Source: Gallionellales bacterium GWA2_60_18 (lineage in GTDB: Bacteria > Pseudomonadota > Gammaproteobacteria > Burkholderiales > Gallionellaceae). From it: a DNA stretch of 51,404 nucleotides. The translations under genes and the position numbers were made by a program. The notes below the pieces were generated by a model. That model had not been told where the DNA came from. It did not search any database and was given only the letters and a program-made list of their open reading frames with translations. Positions 19,133 to 28,584 of this stretch are shown here, one piece after another. Within the stretch, counting starts at the first letter, position 1; each line of letters opens with the position of its first letter. The stretch is from NCBI GenBank assembly GCA_001801105.1, contig MGWS01000023.1, positions 1-51,404 of the forward strand, written 5' to 3'.

Positions 19133-21573
19133 GCAATTGTCGCCAGAGCAACGTATTCGTGCGCTTCTTTTCCTTCGGCGCGCTCCTGCCACGGGTCGTC
19201 CTGGGAATAACGCTGCGATTCCAGGAAGCGCGCATACAGTTCGCCGCGGCCTTTTTCGTCTTCCACGATGTGATGCTTCACGTGAGGCAGCCCGATGCGC
19301 TCGATCCACGGCGCGGTGCGTTCCTGGTAGTTCGCTTCTTCCCGGTAGAGCTGCATGAAGGCGCCGCAATATTCCAGCACCTCCGCCTCGGTTCCGACCT
19401 TGCACAGAAAATCGGTCACCCGCACCTTGATGCCGCCATTGCCGCCGACGTGTATCTCGTAGCCGGAATCCACGCAGACCACGCCGAAATCCTTGATGGT
19501 CGCCTCGGCGCAATTGCGCGGACAGCCCGATACGGCGATCTTGAATTTGTGCGGCGTCCACGAGCCCCAAGTCATCTTCTCGACCATGATGCCCAGCGCC
19601 GTGGAATCCTGCGTGCCGAAACGGCACCACTCCGAGCCGACGCAGGTCTTCACCGTGCGCAGCGATTTGCCGTAGGCATGACCGGAGACGAAACCTGCCG
19701 CCACCAGCTCGGCCCACATCTTCGGCAGGTTCTCCTTGGTGATGCCGTACAGGCCGATGCGCTGGCCGCCGGTGATATGCACCGTCGGCACCTGGTGACG
19801 TTCGGCGATCTCGGCGATCGAGCGCAGCGCGGCAGGCGATGTGGTGCCGCCCCAGATGCGCGGGATCACCGAATAGGTGCCGTCCTTCTGGATGTTGGCA
19901 TGCACGCGCTCGTTGATGAAACGCGAGTGGCTGTCGTCCCGATACTCACCCGGCCATGCCACCAGCAAATAGTAGTTCAGTGCGGGACGGCAAATATGAC
20001 AACCATCCGGCGTTTTCCAGCCCATGAATCGCATCAGATCGGGGATGGTTTTCAGGCTGCGCTGGCGGATCGCCTGCGGCACATCCTGATGCGCAAACTC
20101 GGTACATGCGCAGATCGGTTTCTTGCTCGGCTTGGCGGAATAGTCTGCCCCCAGCGTGTTCGCCAGGATAGCCTCTACCAGCCCGGTGCATGACCCGCAC
20201 GAGGCGGAAGCCTTAGTATGGGCGCGCACTTCTTCCAGCGTGAACAGCTTCTTCTCGATGATGGCCTTGACGATATCGCCCTTGCACACGCCGTTGCAGC
20301 CGCAAACTTCGGCAGAATCCGGCATGTTTGCCACGACCGAAGTACCGCCGTGGCCGGAATCGCCGATATGCGCCTCGCCAAACAGCAGATGCTCGCGCAT
20401 CGCGGACACATCGGTACCGTCGCGCATCATGCGGAAATACCATGATCCTCCCAGCGTATCGCCGTACATCACCGCGCCGCGCAACTTGTTCCCGCGCAGC
20501 ACCAGCTTCTTGTATACGCCGCGCGCCGCATCCTGCAGCAGCAACTCTTCGTCCTCCGGCCCGGGATTGAAGTCGCCCGCCGAGAACAGGTCGATGCCGG
20601 TCACTTTCAGTTTGGTGGACACCGCCGACCCCTCGTAGCGCATCCTCCCATAGCGCGCCAGATGATTCGCCGCCACCTTGGCCTGCTCGAACAGGGGCGC
20701 GACCAGGCCGTAGGTCTGCCCGCGATGCTGCACGCATTCGCCGACCGAATAGATCTTCGGGTCGAAGGTCTGCATCGTGTCGCTCACCACGATGCCGCGC
20801 TCGCAATGGATGCCGGCGGATTTGGCCAGCGCGATATTAGGGCGAATGCCGGCCGACATCACCACCAGATCGGCGGGGATATTCTCACCGTCCTTGAAGC
20901 GCAATCCGGTTACGGTGGCTTCGCCCAGAATAGCCTCGGTCTGGCGCGACAGATAGAACTTCATTCCGCGTTTTTCCAGCGCTTCCTGCAACATGCCTGC
21001 GCCTGCCTTGTCCAGTTGCCGCTCCATCAGCCAGTCGCACAGATGTACGACCGACACCTCCATCCCTCGCGACAGCAGACCATTCGCCGCCTCCAGACCA
21101 AGCAGGCCACCGCCGATCACCACGGCGCGTTTCCCCGGCGCAGCAACGGCCAGCATCTTTTCAACATCGTCGATGCTGCGATAAGCCAGCACGCCGGACA
21201 GGTTGATCCCTGGAACGGGCAACATGATCGGGTTGGAGCCGGTCGCAATCAGCAGGCGGTCGTATGGAACGGATATTCCGTCTTCCGCTTCGACCACACG
21301 GCGCGCCCGATCGATTCTGCTGACTGTCTTGCCGGCATGCAGGGTAATGCCGTTTTTCCGGTACCAGTCCCAGTCATTCAGGATCGTGTCATGGAACGGC
21401 ATCTCGCCGGACAGCACCGGTGACAGCAGGATGCGGTTGTAATTCGGCTGCGGCTCCGCCCCGAATACCGTGATCTCGAATTCGTCCGGCGACATCTTGA
21501 GCAATTCCTCAAGCGTGCGTATCCCCGCCATGCCGTTGCCGATCACCACCAGCCGCATTCTGTTTTTAGTCAT
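19129..21573 (-). CDS. nirB: NADH-dependent nitrite reductase large subunit
   Basis: The 814-residue cytoplasmic enzyme reduces nitrite to ammonium using NADH, FAD, Fe-S clusters and sirohaem. The ATG at 21573 follows AAGGAG. The N-terminal FAD/NAD domain begins LVVIGNGMAGIRTLEEL, with a second nucleotide fold AVVIGGGLLGLEAANGL near 155. The central BFD-type cluster is CGCNGVCKGDIV plus SCGSCTGL (about 410-465). The sirohaem/4Fe-4S half has KTCVGSEWCRFGTQDS and SGCPRNCAEATIKDFG (about 635-690). Length and domain order match NirB. It is followed by nirD and nasA. Confidence 0.96.
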   Translation of the reverse strand: MTKNRMRLVVIGNGMAGIRTLEELLKMSPDEFEITVFGAEPQPNYNRILLSPVLSGEMPFHDTILNDWDWYRKNGITLHAGKTVSRIDRARRVVEAEDGISVPYDRLLIATGSNPIMLPVPGINLSGVLAYRSIDDVEKMLAVAAPGKRAVVIGGGLLGLEAANGLLSRGMEVSVVHLCDWLMERQLDKAGAGMLQEALEKRGMKFYLSRQTEAILGEATVTGLRFKDGENIPADLVVMSAGIRPNIALAKSAGIHCERGIVVSDTMQTFDPKIYSVGECVQHRGQTYGLVAPLFEQAKVAANHLARYGRMRYEGSAVSTKLKVTGIDLFSAGDFNPGPEDEELLLQDAARGVYKKLVLRGNKLRGAVMYGDTLGGSWYFRMMRDGTDVSAMREHLLFGEAHIGDSGHGGTSVVANMPDSAEVCGCNGVCKGDIVKAIIEKKLFTLEEVRAHTKASASCGSCTGLVEAILANTLGADYSAKPSKKPICACTEFAHQDVPQAIRQRSLKTIPDLMRFMGWKTPDGCHICRPALNYYLLVAWPGEYRDDSHSRFINERVHANIQKDGTYSVIPRIWGGTTSPAALRSIAEIAERHQVPTVHITGGQRIGLYGITKENLPKMWAELVAAGFVSGHAYGKSLRTVKTCVGSEWCRFGTQDSTALGIMVEKMTWGSWTPHKFKIAVSGCPRNCAEATIKDFGVVCVDSGYEIHVGGNGGIKVRVTDFLCKVGTEAEVLEYCGAFMQLYREEANYQERTAPWIERIGLPHVKHHIVEDEKGRGELYARFLESQRYSQDDPWQERAEGKEAHEYVALATIA

Positions 21574-21604
21574 CTCATCTCCTTCAGGGAACCATCAGTC
21601 CGCA

Positions 21605-22900
21605 TCAGAACTTGAACTCGCCCCACAGCCAGGTCTTCTTGGTGTCAGGGTAAGTTGCCGGCAACAAATCACCGGCGGAGTAATCGGCATACTTCAGCCC
21701 GACGGTGTAATTCTTGTCGAACGCATATGTTGCAACGAGATTCAGCTCGTTTCCAAGATCGGTGGTTGCGCCCGTATCCGCGGCATAGTCATGATAGACC
21801 GCCCCCAGATTGAACCCGGCCAGTTTGGTGTTGGCGGACACATAAGTGTCTTTCAAACCATTGGTGGGCGTGACCAGGAACATGTCGGCCCAACCGTTGA
21901 AAGCATGCAATGTCGCCAGCGGGGTTGAAAACGGCTTGTTAGCAGCAGCCGCTCCGGTAGCCTTGGTGATGGCACCGGTATCGGAACCCAACACTTCGTA
22001 ACCCAGCTTGAACACCGCCACGCCGGTCACATCGATGCCGCCTTCCAGCAACATGTAATTGGTCTTGAAATCGACCGTATTGTTGCTGCCATCCGACTGC
22101 CGCGCATATTCGGCGGTGTACAACAGCTTGTTGCCGCCCATCGGGGCGCTACCGTTCAGCCGGATGCCGTAGGTATCTGTCGTGTTGGCGGTGAATGCGG
22201 TGGCGGTATCGTAATCCAGCAAGTAGGCATAGCCGGTGATGCTGGCAAGACTCCATCCTTTATAGCTGGCGTTGAGGATGGTGGAGCCCATCTTGTGATT
22301 ACCCGCTGCGGCACCCGTGGTCGCAACGGCATCGTCGCTGAAGATGCGGTTGGCGTTGGTGATGTAGCCCGCCGTAATCACGGTATCGGGCAACGATTTG
22401 TTGACCACGGTAAAGGCGTCGAAGGTCTGCTCGTTCTGGCGCCAGCCGACGTTGCCGACGAAACGGGCATTATCGAGGATGAGGCGCTGGCGTCCCCATT
22501 TCACGACAGTATCGGGAAGCCCGCCGTAGCTCAGGTAGGCCTGATTGATTTCAGTGGATTCCGGATCCACTACGGCGGCGAATTGGGTTTTCCCATTGGC
22601 TTTGCTGTCATAGCTATCACCCAGGGCCGTCACATGCTCCGCCTCAAGCATCGCACCGAAGCCGTTGAATGTGGCGGTTTCATAGCCCAAACGCGCGCGC
22701 ACTGTTGTTGCATCGGCATCAAGCTTGCCGACCTGATCAACCCCCTCATAGCGCAGTTGCAGGTTGACCGATGCTTTGCCGCCGGTCAGGGCTTCGGTGA
22801 AGGTATCCGCAGAATGCGCCAGCGTGCTGCCTGCCAGCAAGGAAACTGCCGTGACGACTGTCAAAGACTGTTTCGTGAACGGGGTGCTGATATGTTTCAT
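21605..22900 (-). CDS. outer-membrane porin-like beta-barrel protein in the nitrate operon
   Basis: The 431-residue protein starts at the ATG at 22900 (MKHISTPFTKQSL), with AGAGGAG upstream. Residues 1-31 are a signal peptide (SLTVVTAVSLLAGSTLAHSA). The mature part alternates polar and hydrophobic residues in the manner of amphipathic beta strands (VNLQLRYEGV, TTVRARLGYETATF, YTVGLKYADYSA) and ends with a C-terminal phenylalanine (GEFKF), the usual outer-membrane insertion signal. It resembles alginate-export or porin-like barrels without closer identity. Its place between the uptake genes and nirB suggests passage of nitrate or nitrite across the outer membrane; that is inference. Confidence 0.8.
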   Translation of the reverse strand: MKHISTPFTKQSLTVVTAVSLLAGSTLAHSADTFTEALTGGKASVNLQLRYEGVDQVGKLDADATTVRARLGYETATFNGFGAMLEAEHVTALGDSYDSKANGKTQFAAVVDPESTEINQAYLSYGGLPDTVVKWGRQRLILDNARFVGNVGWRQNEQTFDAFTVVNKSLPDTVITAGYITNANRIFSDDAVATTGAAAGNHKMGSTILNASYKGWSLASITGYAYLLDYDTATAFTANTTDTYGIRLNGSAPMGGNKLLYTAEYARQSDGSNNTVDFKTNYMLLEGGIDVTGVAVFKLGYEVLGSDTGAITKATGAAAANKPFSTPLATLHAFNGWADMFLVTPTNGLKDTYVSANTKLAGFNLGAVYHDYAADTGATTDLGNELNLVATYAFDKNYTVGLKYADYSAGDLLPATYPDTKKTWLWGEFKF

Positions 22901-22938
22901 GGTTACTGCTCCTCTACAAGTTAAAAAAATAGTTTGCC

Positions 22939-24087
22939 TTACGCGCGTATCTCGAAACCGGCCGCATAATTCTTCGGATCCGTGCCATCCCATACCGTGC
23001 CGTCCATCAGTTTCGAACTGCGCATCACCTCCGCGGGTACGTCCACCCCGACCTGTGAGGCGGCCTGCCGGTACAGCTCGATCTGGTTGATCTGCCGGGC
23101 GATGCCCGGATAATCCGGGTCTTCCCTGAGCAAACCCCAGCGCTTGAACTGGGTGAGAAACCACATACCGTCGGAAAGATAGGGGAATGGCACCTTGCCA
23201 TCGTTAAAGAACTTCATGTGATCGGGGTCATGCCATTTCCTGCCCAGGCCGTCTTCATAATTCCCGAGAAAACGCCCTTCGATGACTTCGACCGGCGCAT
23301 CGACATAAGACTTGCCGGAAATTATTTCGGCCACCTTTGCGCGGTTGGCCATGGCATCGATGTACCTTGCCGCATCCAGCATGGCCATGACGAGCGCGCG
23401 CGCGGTGTTGGGATTCTTCTCCACGAATTCGGCGGTGGCGCCCAATACTTTCTCCGGATGGTCGGGCCAAATTTGCTGGGACGAGGCGACCGAGAAACTG
23501 ACCCCGTCATGGATGCCGCGCGCATTCCACGGCTCGCCCACACAAAAGCCGTCCATGCTCCCGGCACGCGCGTTGGTGACCATCTGGGGCGGCGGCACCG
23601 TGATGGTGTTGACCTCGGACAGCGGGTTGATCCCGTAACTGGCCAGCCAGTAGTAAAGCCACATCGCATGTGTGCCGGTCGGAAAGGTGTGGGCGAAGGT
23701 ATATCTGCCGGGCTGCGCCTTGACCAATGCGGCCAGCGACGGTCCATCGGTCACACCTTTATCCCTGAGGTGATTGGCGAGCGAGATGCCCTGACCGTTG
23801 TTGTTGATCGTCATCAGCACGGCCATGTCTTTTCTGGCACCGCCGATGCCGAGGTGCACGCCGTACACCAGGCCATAAAGAATATGCGCGGCATGCAGCT
23901 CGCCGCTGACTACCTTGTCGCGGATCGCCGCCCAGGAGGCTTCTCTGGACGGAATAATCCTGATGCCGTATTTCTCGTCGAATTTCATCAGGGAAGCAAC
24001 CGCCACCGATGCGCAATCGGTCAAAGGAATGAAGCCGACCTTGACCTCCCTGATTTCCGGCGCATCGCTGCCGCTGTGGTTAGCCAT
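22939..24087 (-). CDS. cytoplasmic NrtA/NasS-like nitrate-binding protein (NasS candidate)
   Basis: The 382-residue protein belongs to the CmpA/NrtA substrate-binding family, with the shared motifs [29 protein letters not shown] and GFCVGEPWN. The ATG at 24087, with GAGGAG upstream, overlaps the nrtC stop by eight bases. The N terminus ([15 protein letters not shown]) is polar and has no signal peptide, so the protein should stay in the cytoplasm. Two known cytoplasmic relatives are NasS, the nitrate sensor that holds the antiterminator NasT inactive, and the C-terminal regulatory domain of cyanobacterial NrtC. With an ANTAR protein and leader in the same unit, NasS is the more likely role, although nasS usually lies next to nasT and here is three genes away. 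Confidence 0.8.
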   Translation of the reverse strand: MANHSGSDAPEIREVKVGFIPLTDCASVAVASLMKFDEKYGIRIIPSREASWAAIRDKVVSGELHAAHILYGLVYGVHLGIGGARKDMAVLMTINNNGQGISLANHLRDKGVTDGPSLAALVKAQPGRYTFAHTFPTGTHAMWLYYWLASYGINPLSEVNTITVPPPQMVTNARAGSMDGFCVGEPWNARGIHDGVSFSVASSQQIWPDHPEKVLGATAEFVEKNPNTARALVMAMLDAARYIDAMANRAKVAEIISGKSYVDAPVEVIEGRFLGNYEDGLGRKWHDPDHMKFFNDGKVPFPYLSDGMWFLTQFKRWGLLREDPDYPGIARQINQIELYRQAASQVGVDVPAEVMRSSKLMDGTVWDGTDPKNYAAGFEIRA

Positions 24088-25807
24088 GATCGCACTCCTC
24101 AAGAAAGCTCAGCAATTGTTCGCGCAACCCGTAGTAGTCCGGGTGCTCCAGCAACATCTTGCGCGTGCGCGGACGCGGCAGATCAATTTCAAGTATTTTG
24201 CCCACTTTGGCGTTCGGGCCGTTGGTCATCATCACCACGCGGTCGGCAAGCAGGATCGCCTCGTCCACGTCATGCGTGACCACCATGGCGGTGACCTTGG
24301 TGCGCGTCCAGACTTCCATCAGCACTTCCTGCAAGTCCCAGCGCGTCAGCGAGTCCAGCATGCCGAACGGCTCATCGAGCAACAGCATCTTGGGCGAAAG
24401 CGCAAACGCACGGGCGATGCCGACGCGCTGCTTCATGCCATTGGAAAGCTCGGCGGTCTTCTTGTCCCACACCTCGGCCAGCCCGACGCGGCTGAGATAG
24501 TTTTCGATGATGTCTTTGCGCTCCTGTTTGCTGGCGTGCGGGTACACCTGCTCCACGCCCAGCGCGACATTCTCATGGGCGCTCAACCAGGGCACCAGGC
24601 TGGGTGCCTGAAACACGATGCCGCGATCCGGCCCGGCATTGTCGACTTCGCGCCCGTCCAGCACGATGACGCCTTCGCTGATGTCATTCAGTCCGGCCAT
24701 CATGGACAACACGGTGGATTTGCCGCAGCCGGAATGGCCGATGATGGAGATGAATTCGCCCTTGCGTATCTTGAGCTCGAAACCGTCCACGACTTTGACT
24801 GGCCCCTTGGGGGTCGGATAAATTTTCGAGACCCGCGAGAAATCGACATAGTGTGCCGTGTTCGGCGCGACGGCATCGTGCGGCTTGCGGGACGCATTCG
24901 CCAGAAATTCACGCGAAGTATTGGGCAGAACTGCGGGCAGGTTGATGACCTTGCCCTCGACCGCCGCATTCTTTTCAGCGCCGACCTGCATCAGATACTG
25001 GGTCACTTCGCGGCGGATACGCTTGAACTCCGGCGAATGATTGATCGCCGTGCGGGCGCGCGGGCGCGGCAGGGTGACGGGAAACTCCGGCCCCAGCGTC
25101 GCATTCGGCCCGGGATTCAGCGGAATGATGCGGTCGGCCATGATGATGCCTTCGTCCACATCGTTGGTGATGAGCACGACGGTCTTCTTTTCCTGGCTCC
25201 AGATACGGATGATCTCGTCCTGCAACTTGGAACGGGTGAGCGCATCCAGCGCGCTCAGCGGTTCATCCAGCAGCAGGATATCCGGCGAGGCCGCCAGCGC
25301 ACGCGCCACCGACACCCGCTGGCGCATGCCGCCCGACAGCTCGGCGGGGCGTTTATCCATGGCGGGCGTGAGATTTACCATATCGATGTATTTTTCGACC
25401 CGCGCCATGCGCTCTGCTTTTGAAGCGTTCTTGAACACCTGATCGACCGCAAGCGCAACATTCTGGCGCACCGTCATCCACGGCATCAGCGAATAATTCT
25501 GGAACACTACACCGCGATCCGGCCCCGGCCCGTCGATGGAGCGGCCGTTACACAGCACCTCGCCCTCATCGGCTTGCTGGAGGCCCGCGATGAGCGAGAT
25601 CAGAGTGGATTTTCCGCTGCCGGAAAAACCGACGATGGCGACGAACTCGCCCTCTTTGATCTGGAGGTTGATGTCGTTCAGCACGACGCTGCGCTGCGCA
25701 CCCGTGCCGTAAGACTTGGTGACGTTTTTGAACTCCAGGCTCAGCGCGCAGGTTGATGGCGAGGAAATCTCGACGGGTTCTTCAACTTTGAGTTGTGCGT
25801 TAGGCAT
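24080..25807 (-). CDS. nrtC: nitrate ABC transporter, two ATPase domains fused in tandem
   Basis: The 575-residue protein drives nitrate/nitrite import. The start is the ATG at 25807 ([11 protein letters not shown]). Two NrtD-type ATPase domains follow one another. Domain 1 has Walker [10 protein letters not shown] (60-68), signature LSGGMRQRV (157-165) and Walker B ILLLDEP. Domain 2 has GHSGCGKST (357-365), LSNGMKQRV (454-462) and MLLLDEP. Domain 2 has the H-loop THDVDEA, but in domain 1 the histidine is asparagine (TNDVDEG, Asn215), so site 1 may hydrolyse ATP poorly. Cyanobacteria use separate NrtC and NrtD; here both are one chain and the NrtA-like part of NrtC is a separate gene downstream. 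Confidence 0.9.
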   Translation of the reverse strand: MPNAQLKVEEPVEISSPSTCALSLEFKNVTKSYGTGAQRSVVLNDINLQIKEGEFVAIVGFSGSGKSTLISLIAGLQQADEGEVLCNGRSIDGPGPDRGVVFQNYSLMPWMTVRQNVALAVDQVFKNASKAERMARVEKYIDMVNLTPAMDKRPAELSGGMRQRVSVARALAASPDILLLDEPLSALDALTRSKLQDEIIRIWSQEKKTVVLITNDVDEGIIMADRIIPLNPGPNATLGPEFPVTLPRPRARTAINHSPEFKRIRREVTQYLMQVGAEKNAAVEGKVINLPAVLPNTSREFLANASRKPHDAVAPNTAHYVDFSRVSKIYPTPKGPVKVVDGFELKIRKGEFISIIGHSGCGKSTVLSMMAGLNDISEGVIVLDGREVDNAGPDRGIVFQAPSLVPWLSAHENVALGVEQVYPHASKQERKDIIENYLSRVGLAEVWDKKTAELSNGMKQRVGIARAFALSPKMLLLDEPFGMLDSLTRWDLQEVLMEVWTRTKVTAMVVTHDVDEAILLADRVVMMTNGPNAKVGKILEIDLPRPRTRKMLLEHPDYYGLREQLLSFLEECDHG

Positions 25808-25834
25808 GATGTATTTCCCGTGTATCCAATTTGC

Positions 25835-25913
25835 GTAGGGTGGGCAGGTTTTTCTGCCCACGCGGTAAGCGGTACGAAATAACAGCGTGGGCAGAAAAAC
25901 CTGCCCACCCTAC
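25835..25913. repeat. inverted-repeat element with GTAGGGTGGGCA ends (copy 2)
   Basis: Perfect 29-base arms (25835-25863 and 25885-25913) flank a 21-base centre, with the same terminal word as the copies at 19019 and 43635. It lies between nrtB and nrtC, within the presumed transcript, so nrtC and downstream genes must be read through it or from a promoter nearby. Confidence 0.85.
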
Positions 25914-25919
25914 AAAATC

Positions 25920-26918
25920 CTATTCTGTACGTTGGCCGAAACTGGCCATTTGCTGCAAGGTATGCATGGTGCGGTCGAGCAGAAAGCCGACGAAGCCGAT
26001 GGTGAACACCGCGACCATGATGCGTTCCAGCGACTGCGAGCTGCCGTTCTGGAATTCGTCCCAGACGAATTTGCCGAGGCCCGGGTTCTGCGCCAGCATC
26101 TCAGCTGCAATAAGCACCATCCATGCCACGCCCAGCGACAGGCGCATGCCGGTGAAGATCAGTTTGAGCGATGAAGGGATGACGATCTTCATCACCTTGG
26201 TGCGCGTGGACAGGCGCAGCACTTTGGCGACGTTGATCAGATCCTTGTCGATGGAGGCCACGCCCAGCGCGGTGTTGACCAGCGTCGGCCACATCGAGCA
26301 CAGCGTCACGGTGATCGCCGAGATCAGGAAAGACTTGGCGAACATCGGGTCCGCGCTGACATACAGCGCGCTGACCACCAGCGTGACGATGGGCAACCAG
26401 GCGAGCGGCGACACCGGACGGAAAATCTGGATCAGCGGGTTGAGCGCGGCCTGGATCGTCCGGTTCAATCCGCACAGTATCCCGAGCGGCACCGCGATGA
26501 TCGTCCCCAGCATGAATCCGACGAACACGGTGTACAGGCTGGTGAATATCTGGTTCAGATAAGTCGGCTGGCTGGTGTACTTGATGCCATCGAATTTCTC
26601 TCCCGGGTTCTGTGCCAGAAACTCGGCCTCGCGCACCTTCTGGCGCTCATGAAACTCGGCCTCGCGCACCTGCTCGTCCCGGTATTCCTGATACAGGTTG
26701 CCGGCCTGTTTCATCACCGCAACCGGCCCCGGCAGCGTGCCCAACGATGTCTGGACATGGCTCGCACCGATATGCCAGATACCGAGAAAAACGATGATGC
26801 CGAGCAGCGGCGGAAAGATGGCGCGAAAAACGATCCGCGATCTCGATTCGCCGCCAGCACCGGACTGCATCCGCGCCATCAGGCGTTGCCATATCGATTG
26901 TTGTGTTGTCGTATTCAT
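25920..26918 (-). CDS. nrtB: nitrate ABC transporter permease
   Basis: The 332-residue inner-membrane protein forms the translocation path of the NrtABC importer. The ATG at 26918 has AGAGGT upstream. After a polar N terminus there is a hydrophobic segment (IFPPLLGIIVFLGIWHIG), then a charged loop of about 70 residues, then further hydrophobic segments (VFVGFMLGTIIAVPLGILCGL, SPLAWLPIVTLVVSALYVS). The coupling motif that contacts the ATPase is visible near residue 265 (LKLIFTGMRLSLGVAWMVLIAAEML), typical of the NrtB/SsuC branch. It lies between nrtA and nrtC. Confidence 0.93.
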   Translation of the reverse strand: MNTTTQQSIWQRLMARMQSGAGGESRSRIVFRAIFPPLLGIIVFLGIWHIGASHVQTSLGTLPGPVAVMKQAGNLYQEYRDEQVREAEFHERQKVREAEFLAQNPGEKFDGIKYTSQPTYLNQIFTSLYTVFVGFMLGTIIAVPLGILCGLNRTIQAALNPLIQIFRPVSPLAWLPIVTLVVSALYVSADPMFAKSFLISAITVTLCSMWPTLVNTALGVASIDKDLINVAKVLRLSTRTKVMKIVIPSSLKLIFTGMRLSLGVAWMVLIAAEMLAQNPGLGKFVWDEFQNGSSQSLERIMVAVFTIGFVGFLLDRTMHTLQQMASFGQRTE

Positions 26919-26973
26919 GTTTGACCTCTACTTGTTGCGGGTGCCCCGGCCTGAACCGGGGCATCCTGTTACG

Positions 26974-28404
26974 TTACGGCTTGTCGTTACCCTTCAGACC
27001 GATCGCGAACTTGCCGAGGTACTCGTTCGGCTTGCGCCCATCGAACACGACACCGTCGATGAATCCGCTTTGCGGGCTCTTGAAACCGCTTTCCTTGCCG
27101 AGGTCAGGAAAGTCGGAAGCCTTCATCTTGCCCTCGGCGATCAGCGCGTTTGCGGCAACGGCATAGATTTCCGGGCGGTAGATTTTCTTCGCCATATCCA
27201 TGTACCAGCTATCCGGCTTCGCTTCCGCGATCTGGCCCCAGCGGCGCATCTGCGTCAGGTACCAGACCGCATCGCTGTAGTACGGATAAGTCGCGTTGTA
27301 GCGGAAGAACACATTGAAGTCGGGCTCGGAACGCTTGTCGCCTTTTTCATACTCGAACGTGCCGGTCATGCTGTTGGCGATGACCTTCTCGTCCGCGCCG
27401 ACGTAGTTGGGCTTGGAGATGATCTTTACCGCTTCCATGCGGTTCTTGTTGTTCTCCGCGTCGAGCCAGTAACCGGCGCGGATCAATGCCTTCACCACAC
27501 GGATGTGCGTGTTCGGATTGGCATCCGCCCATTTTTTGGCCACACCGAACACCTTCTCCGGGTTGTTCTTTTGCACGTCGTAGTCGGTTGCCACCGGCAC
27601 GCCGATACCCTTGAACACGGCCTGCTGATTCCACGGCTCGCCCACGCAGTAGCCGTCGATGGTGCCCGCCTCCATGGTGGAGGGCATCTGCGGCGGCGGG
27701 GTCACGGACAGCGGCACGTCTGCCTTGATGGTACCGCTGGTATCGCCTTTGGCCGGCGCGTAATAGCCGGGATTCATCCCGCCGGCCGCCAGCCAATAGC
27801 GCAGCTCATAGTTGTGCGTGGACACCGGAAACACCATGCCCATCTTGAAGGTCTTGCCCTGCTTTTTGTAATCGTCGACGACCGCCTTGAGATACTTGGG
27901 ATCGATCGGATGCACCGGCTTGCCGTCCTTCATCGGCAGCTTCTTCTTGAGCTCGCTCCACACGGCGTTGGAGACGGTGATGCCGTTGCCGTTCAGATCC
28001 ATGCTGAAGGCGGTGATGATGTCGGCCTTGGTGCCGAAGCCGATGGTGGCGCCTATCGGCTGGCCGGCAAGCATATGCGCGCCGTCCAGTTCGCCCGTCA
28101 CTACGCGGTCGAGCAGCACCTTCCAGTTCGCCTGCGCCTCAAGCGTGACCGACAGCCCTTCGTCTTCAAAGTAGCCTTTCTCGTAGGCAATGGCCAAGGG
28201 CACCATGTCGGTCAGCTTGATAAAGCCGAATTTCAACGAAGTCTTCTCGGCCTTGCCGACCGTAGCCTGGGGGGCGGCATAGCCCACCGGACTCAAGGCG
28301 GCAAGATATACAGCCACGATCCCGGCGATACCATAATGCAGAAAAGTCCGGCGTGACGGCTTGTGTAGCGTTTTGATACTGGTTGCCAGCTTGCTGGTTT
28401 GCAT
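26974..28404 (-). CDS. nrtA: nitrate ABC transporter substrate-binding protein, Tat-exported
   Basis: The 476-residue periplasmic nitrate/nitrite-binding component. The start is the ATG at 28404, with TAAGGAG just upstream. The N terminus has a twin-arginine signal, [21 protein letters not shown] (Arg18-Arg19), with a likely cleavage near residue 43, so export is probably by the Tat system. The mature protein shows the CmpA/NrtA family motifs [38 protein letters not shown] and [11 protein letters not shown]. It is the first gene after the leader with the ANTAR-type hairpins and terminator, so its expression should depend on antitermination. Confidence 0.94.
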   Translation of the reverse strand: MQTSKLATSIKTLHKPSRRTFLHYGIAGIVAVYLAALSPVGYAAPQATVGKAEKTSLKFGFIKLTDMVPLAIAYEKGYFEDEGLSVTLEAQANWKVLLDRVVTGELDGAHMLAGQPIGATIGFGTKADIITAFSMDLNGNGITVSNAVWSELKKKLPMKDGKPVHPIDPKYLKAVVDDYKKQGKTFKMGMVFPVSTHNYELRYWLAAGGMNPGYYAPAKGDTSGTIKADVPLSVTPPPQMPSTMEAGTIDGYCVGEPWNQQAVFKGIGVPVATDYDVQKNNPEKVFGVAKKWADANPNTHIRVVKALIRAGYWLDAENNKNRMEAVKIISKPNYVGADEKVIANSMTGTFEYEKGDKRSEPDFNVFFRYNATYPYYSDAVWYLTQMRRWGQIAEAKPDSWYMDMAKKIYRPEIYAVAANALIAEGKMKASDFPDLGKESGFKSPQSGFIDGVVFDGRKPNEYLGKFAIGLKGNDKP

Positions 28405-28426
28405 AGCGTTCTCCTTAAGTGAGTGC

Positions 28427-28475
28427 AAAAAAAATGGCGTCCATCTCCCGGGCATGAACCCGGAACATGGACGCC
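28427..28475 (-). terminator. intrinsic terminator in the nrtA leader
   Basis: On the minus strand, nine-base arms GGCGTCCAT and ATGGACGCC, with an inner five-base-pair stem (CCGGG/CCCGG), are followed directly by ATTTTTTTT. It lies 23 bases before the nrtA start codon, so it would stop transcription before nrtA unless overridden. Together with the two upstream hairpins it has the layout of a nitrate-responsive antitermination leader. Confidence 0.9.
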
Positions 28476-28489
28476 TTTGTCCTTTTCCC

Positions 28490-28505
28490 CGGCCATCGCT
28501 GGCCG
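28490..28505 (-). promoter_or_regulatory. ANTAR-type hairpin P2, six-base loop
   Basis: The minus-strand sequence CGGCC-AGCGAT-GGCCG forms a five-base-pair stem with the hexaloop AGCGAT. Loop positions 1 (A) and 4 (G) match the residues known to be required in RNA targets of ANTAR proteins such as NasR, AmiR and EutV. It stands 14 bases before the terminator stem. Confidence 0.82.
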
Positions 28506-28521
28506 AAACTTCTTTTCAACT

Positions 28522-28539
28522 CGACCCGCCGTTGGGTCG
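28522..28539 (-). promoter_or_regulatory. ANTAR-type hairpin P1, six-base loop
   Basis: The minus-strand sequence CGACCC-AACGGC-GGGTCG forms a six-base-pair stem with the hexaloop AACGGC, again A at position 1 and G at position 4. It is 16 bases upstream of P2. Tandem hexaloop hairpins of this kind are the recognised binding site of an ANTAR dimer, and NasT is encoded immediately upstream. Confidence 0.82.
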
Positions 28540-28552
28540 TTGATAATTATCA

Positions 28553-28568
28553 AGCAATTGCCATGCCA
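28553..28568 (-). promoter_or_regulatory. sigma-54 promoter for nrtA
   Basis: The minus-strand sequence TGGCATGGCAATTGCT fits the -24/-12 consensus TGGCAYG-N4-TTGCW at every defined position, with the invariant GG and GC ten bases apart. Transcription should start near 28542, just before hairpin P1, so the leader RNA would begin with the ANTAR-type hairpins. This points to NtrC-type nitrogen control. Confidence 0.82.
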
Positions 28569-28584
28569 GCAAGTCCTGCCGGCA

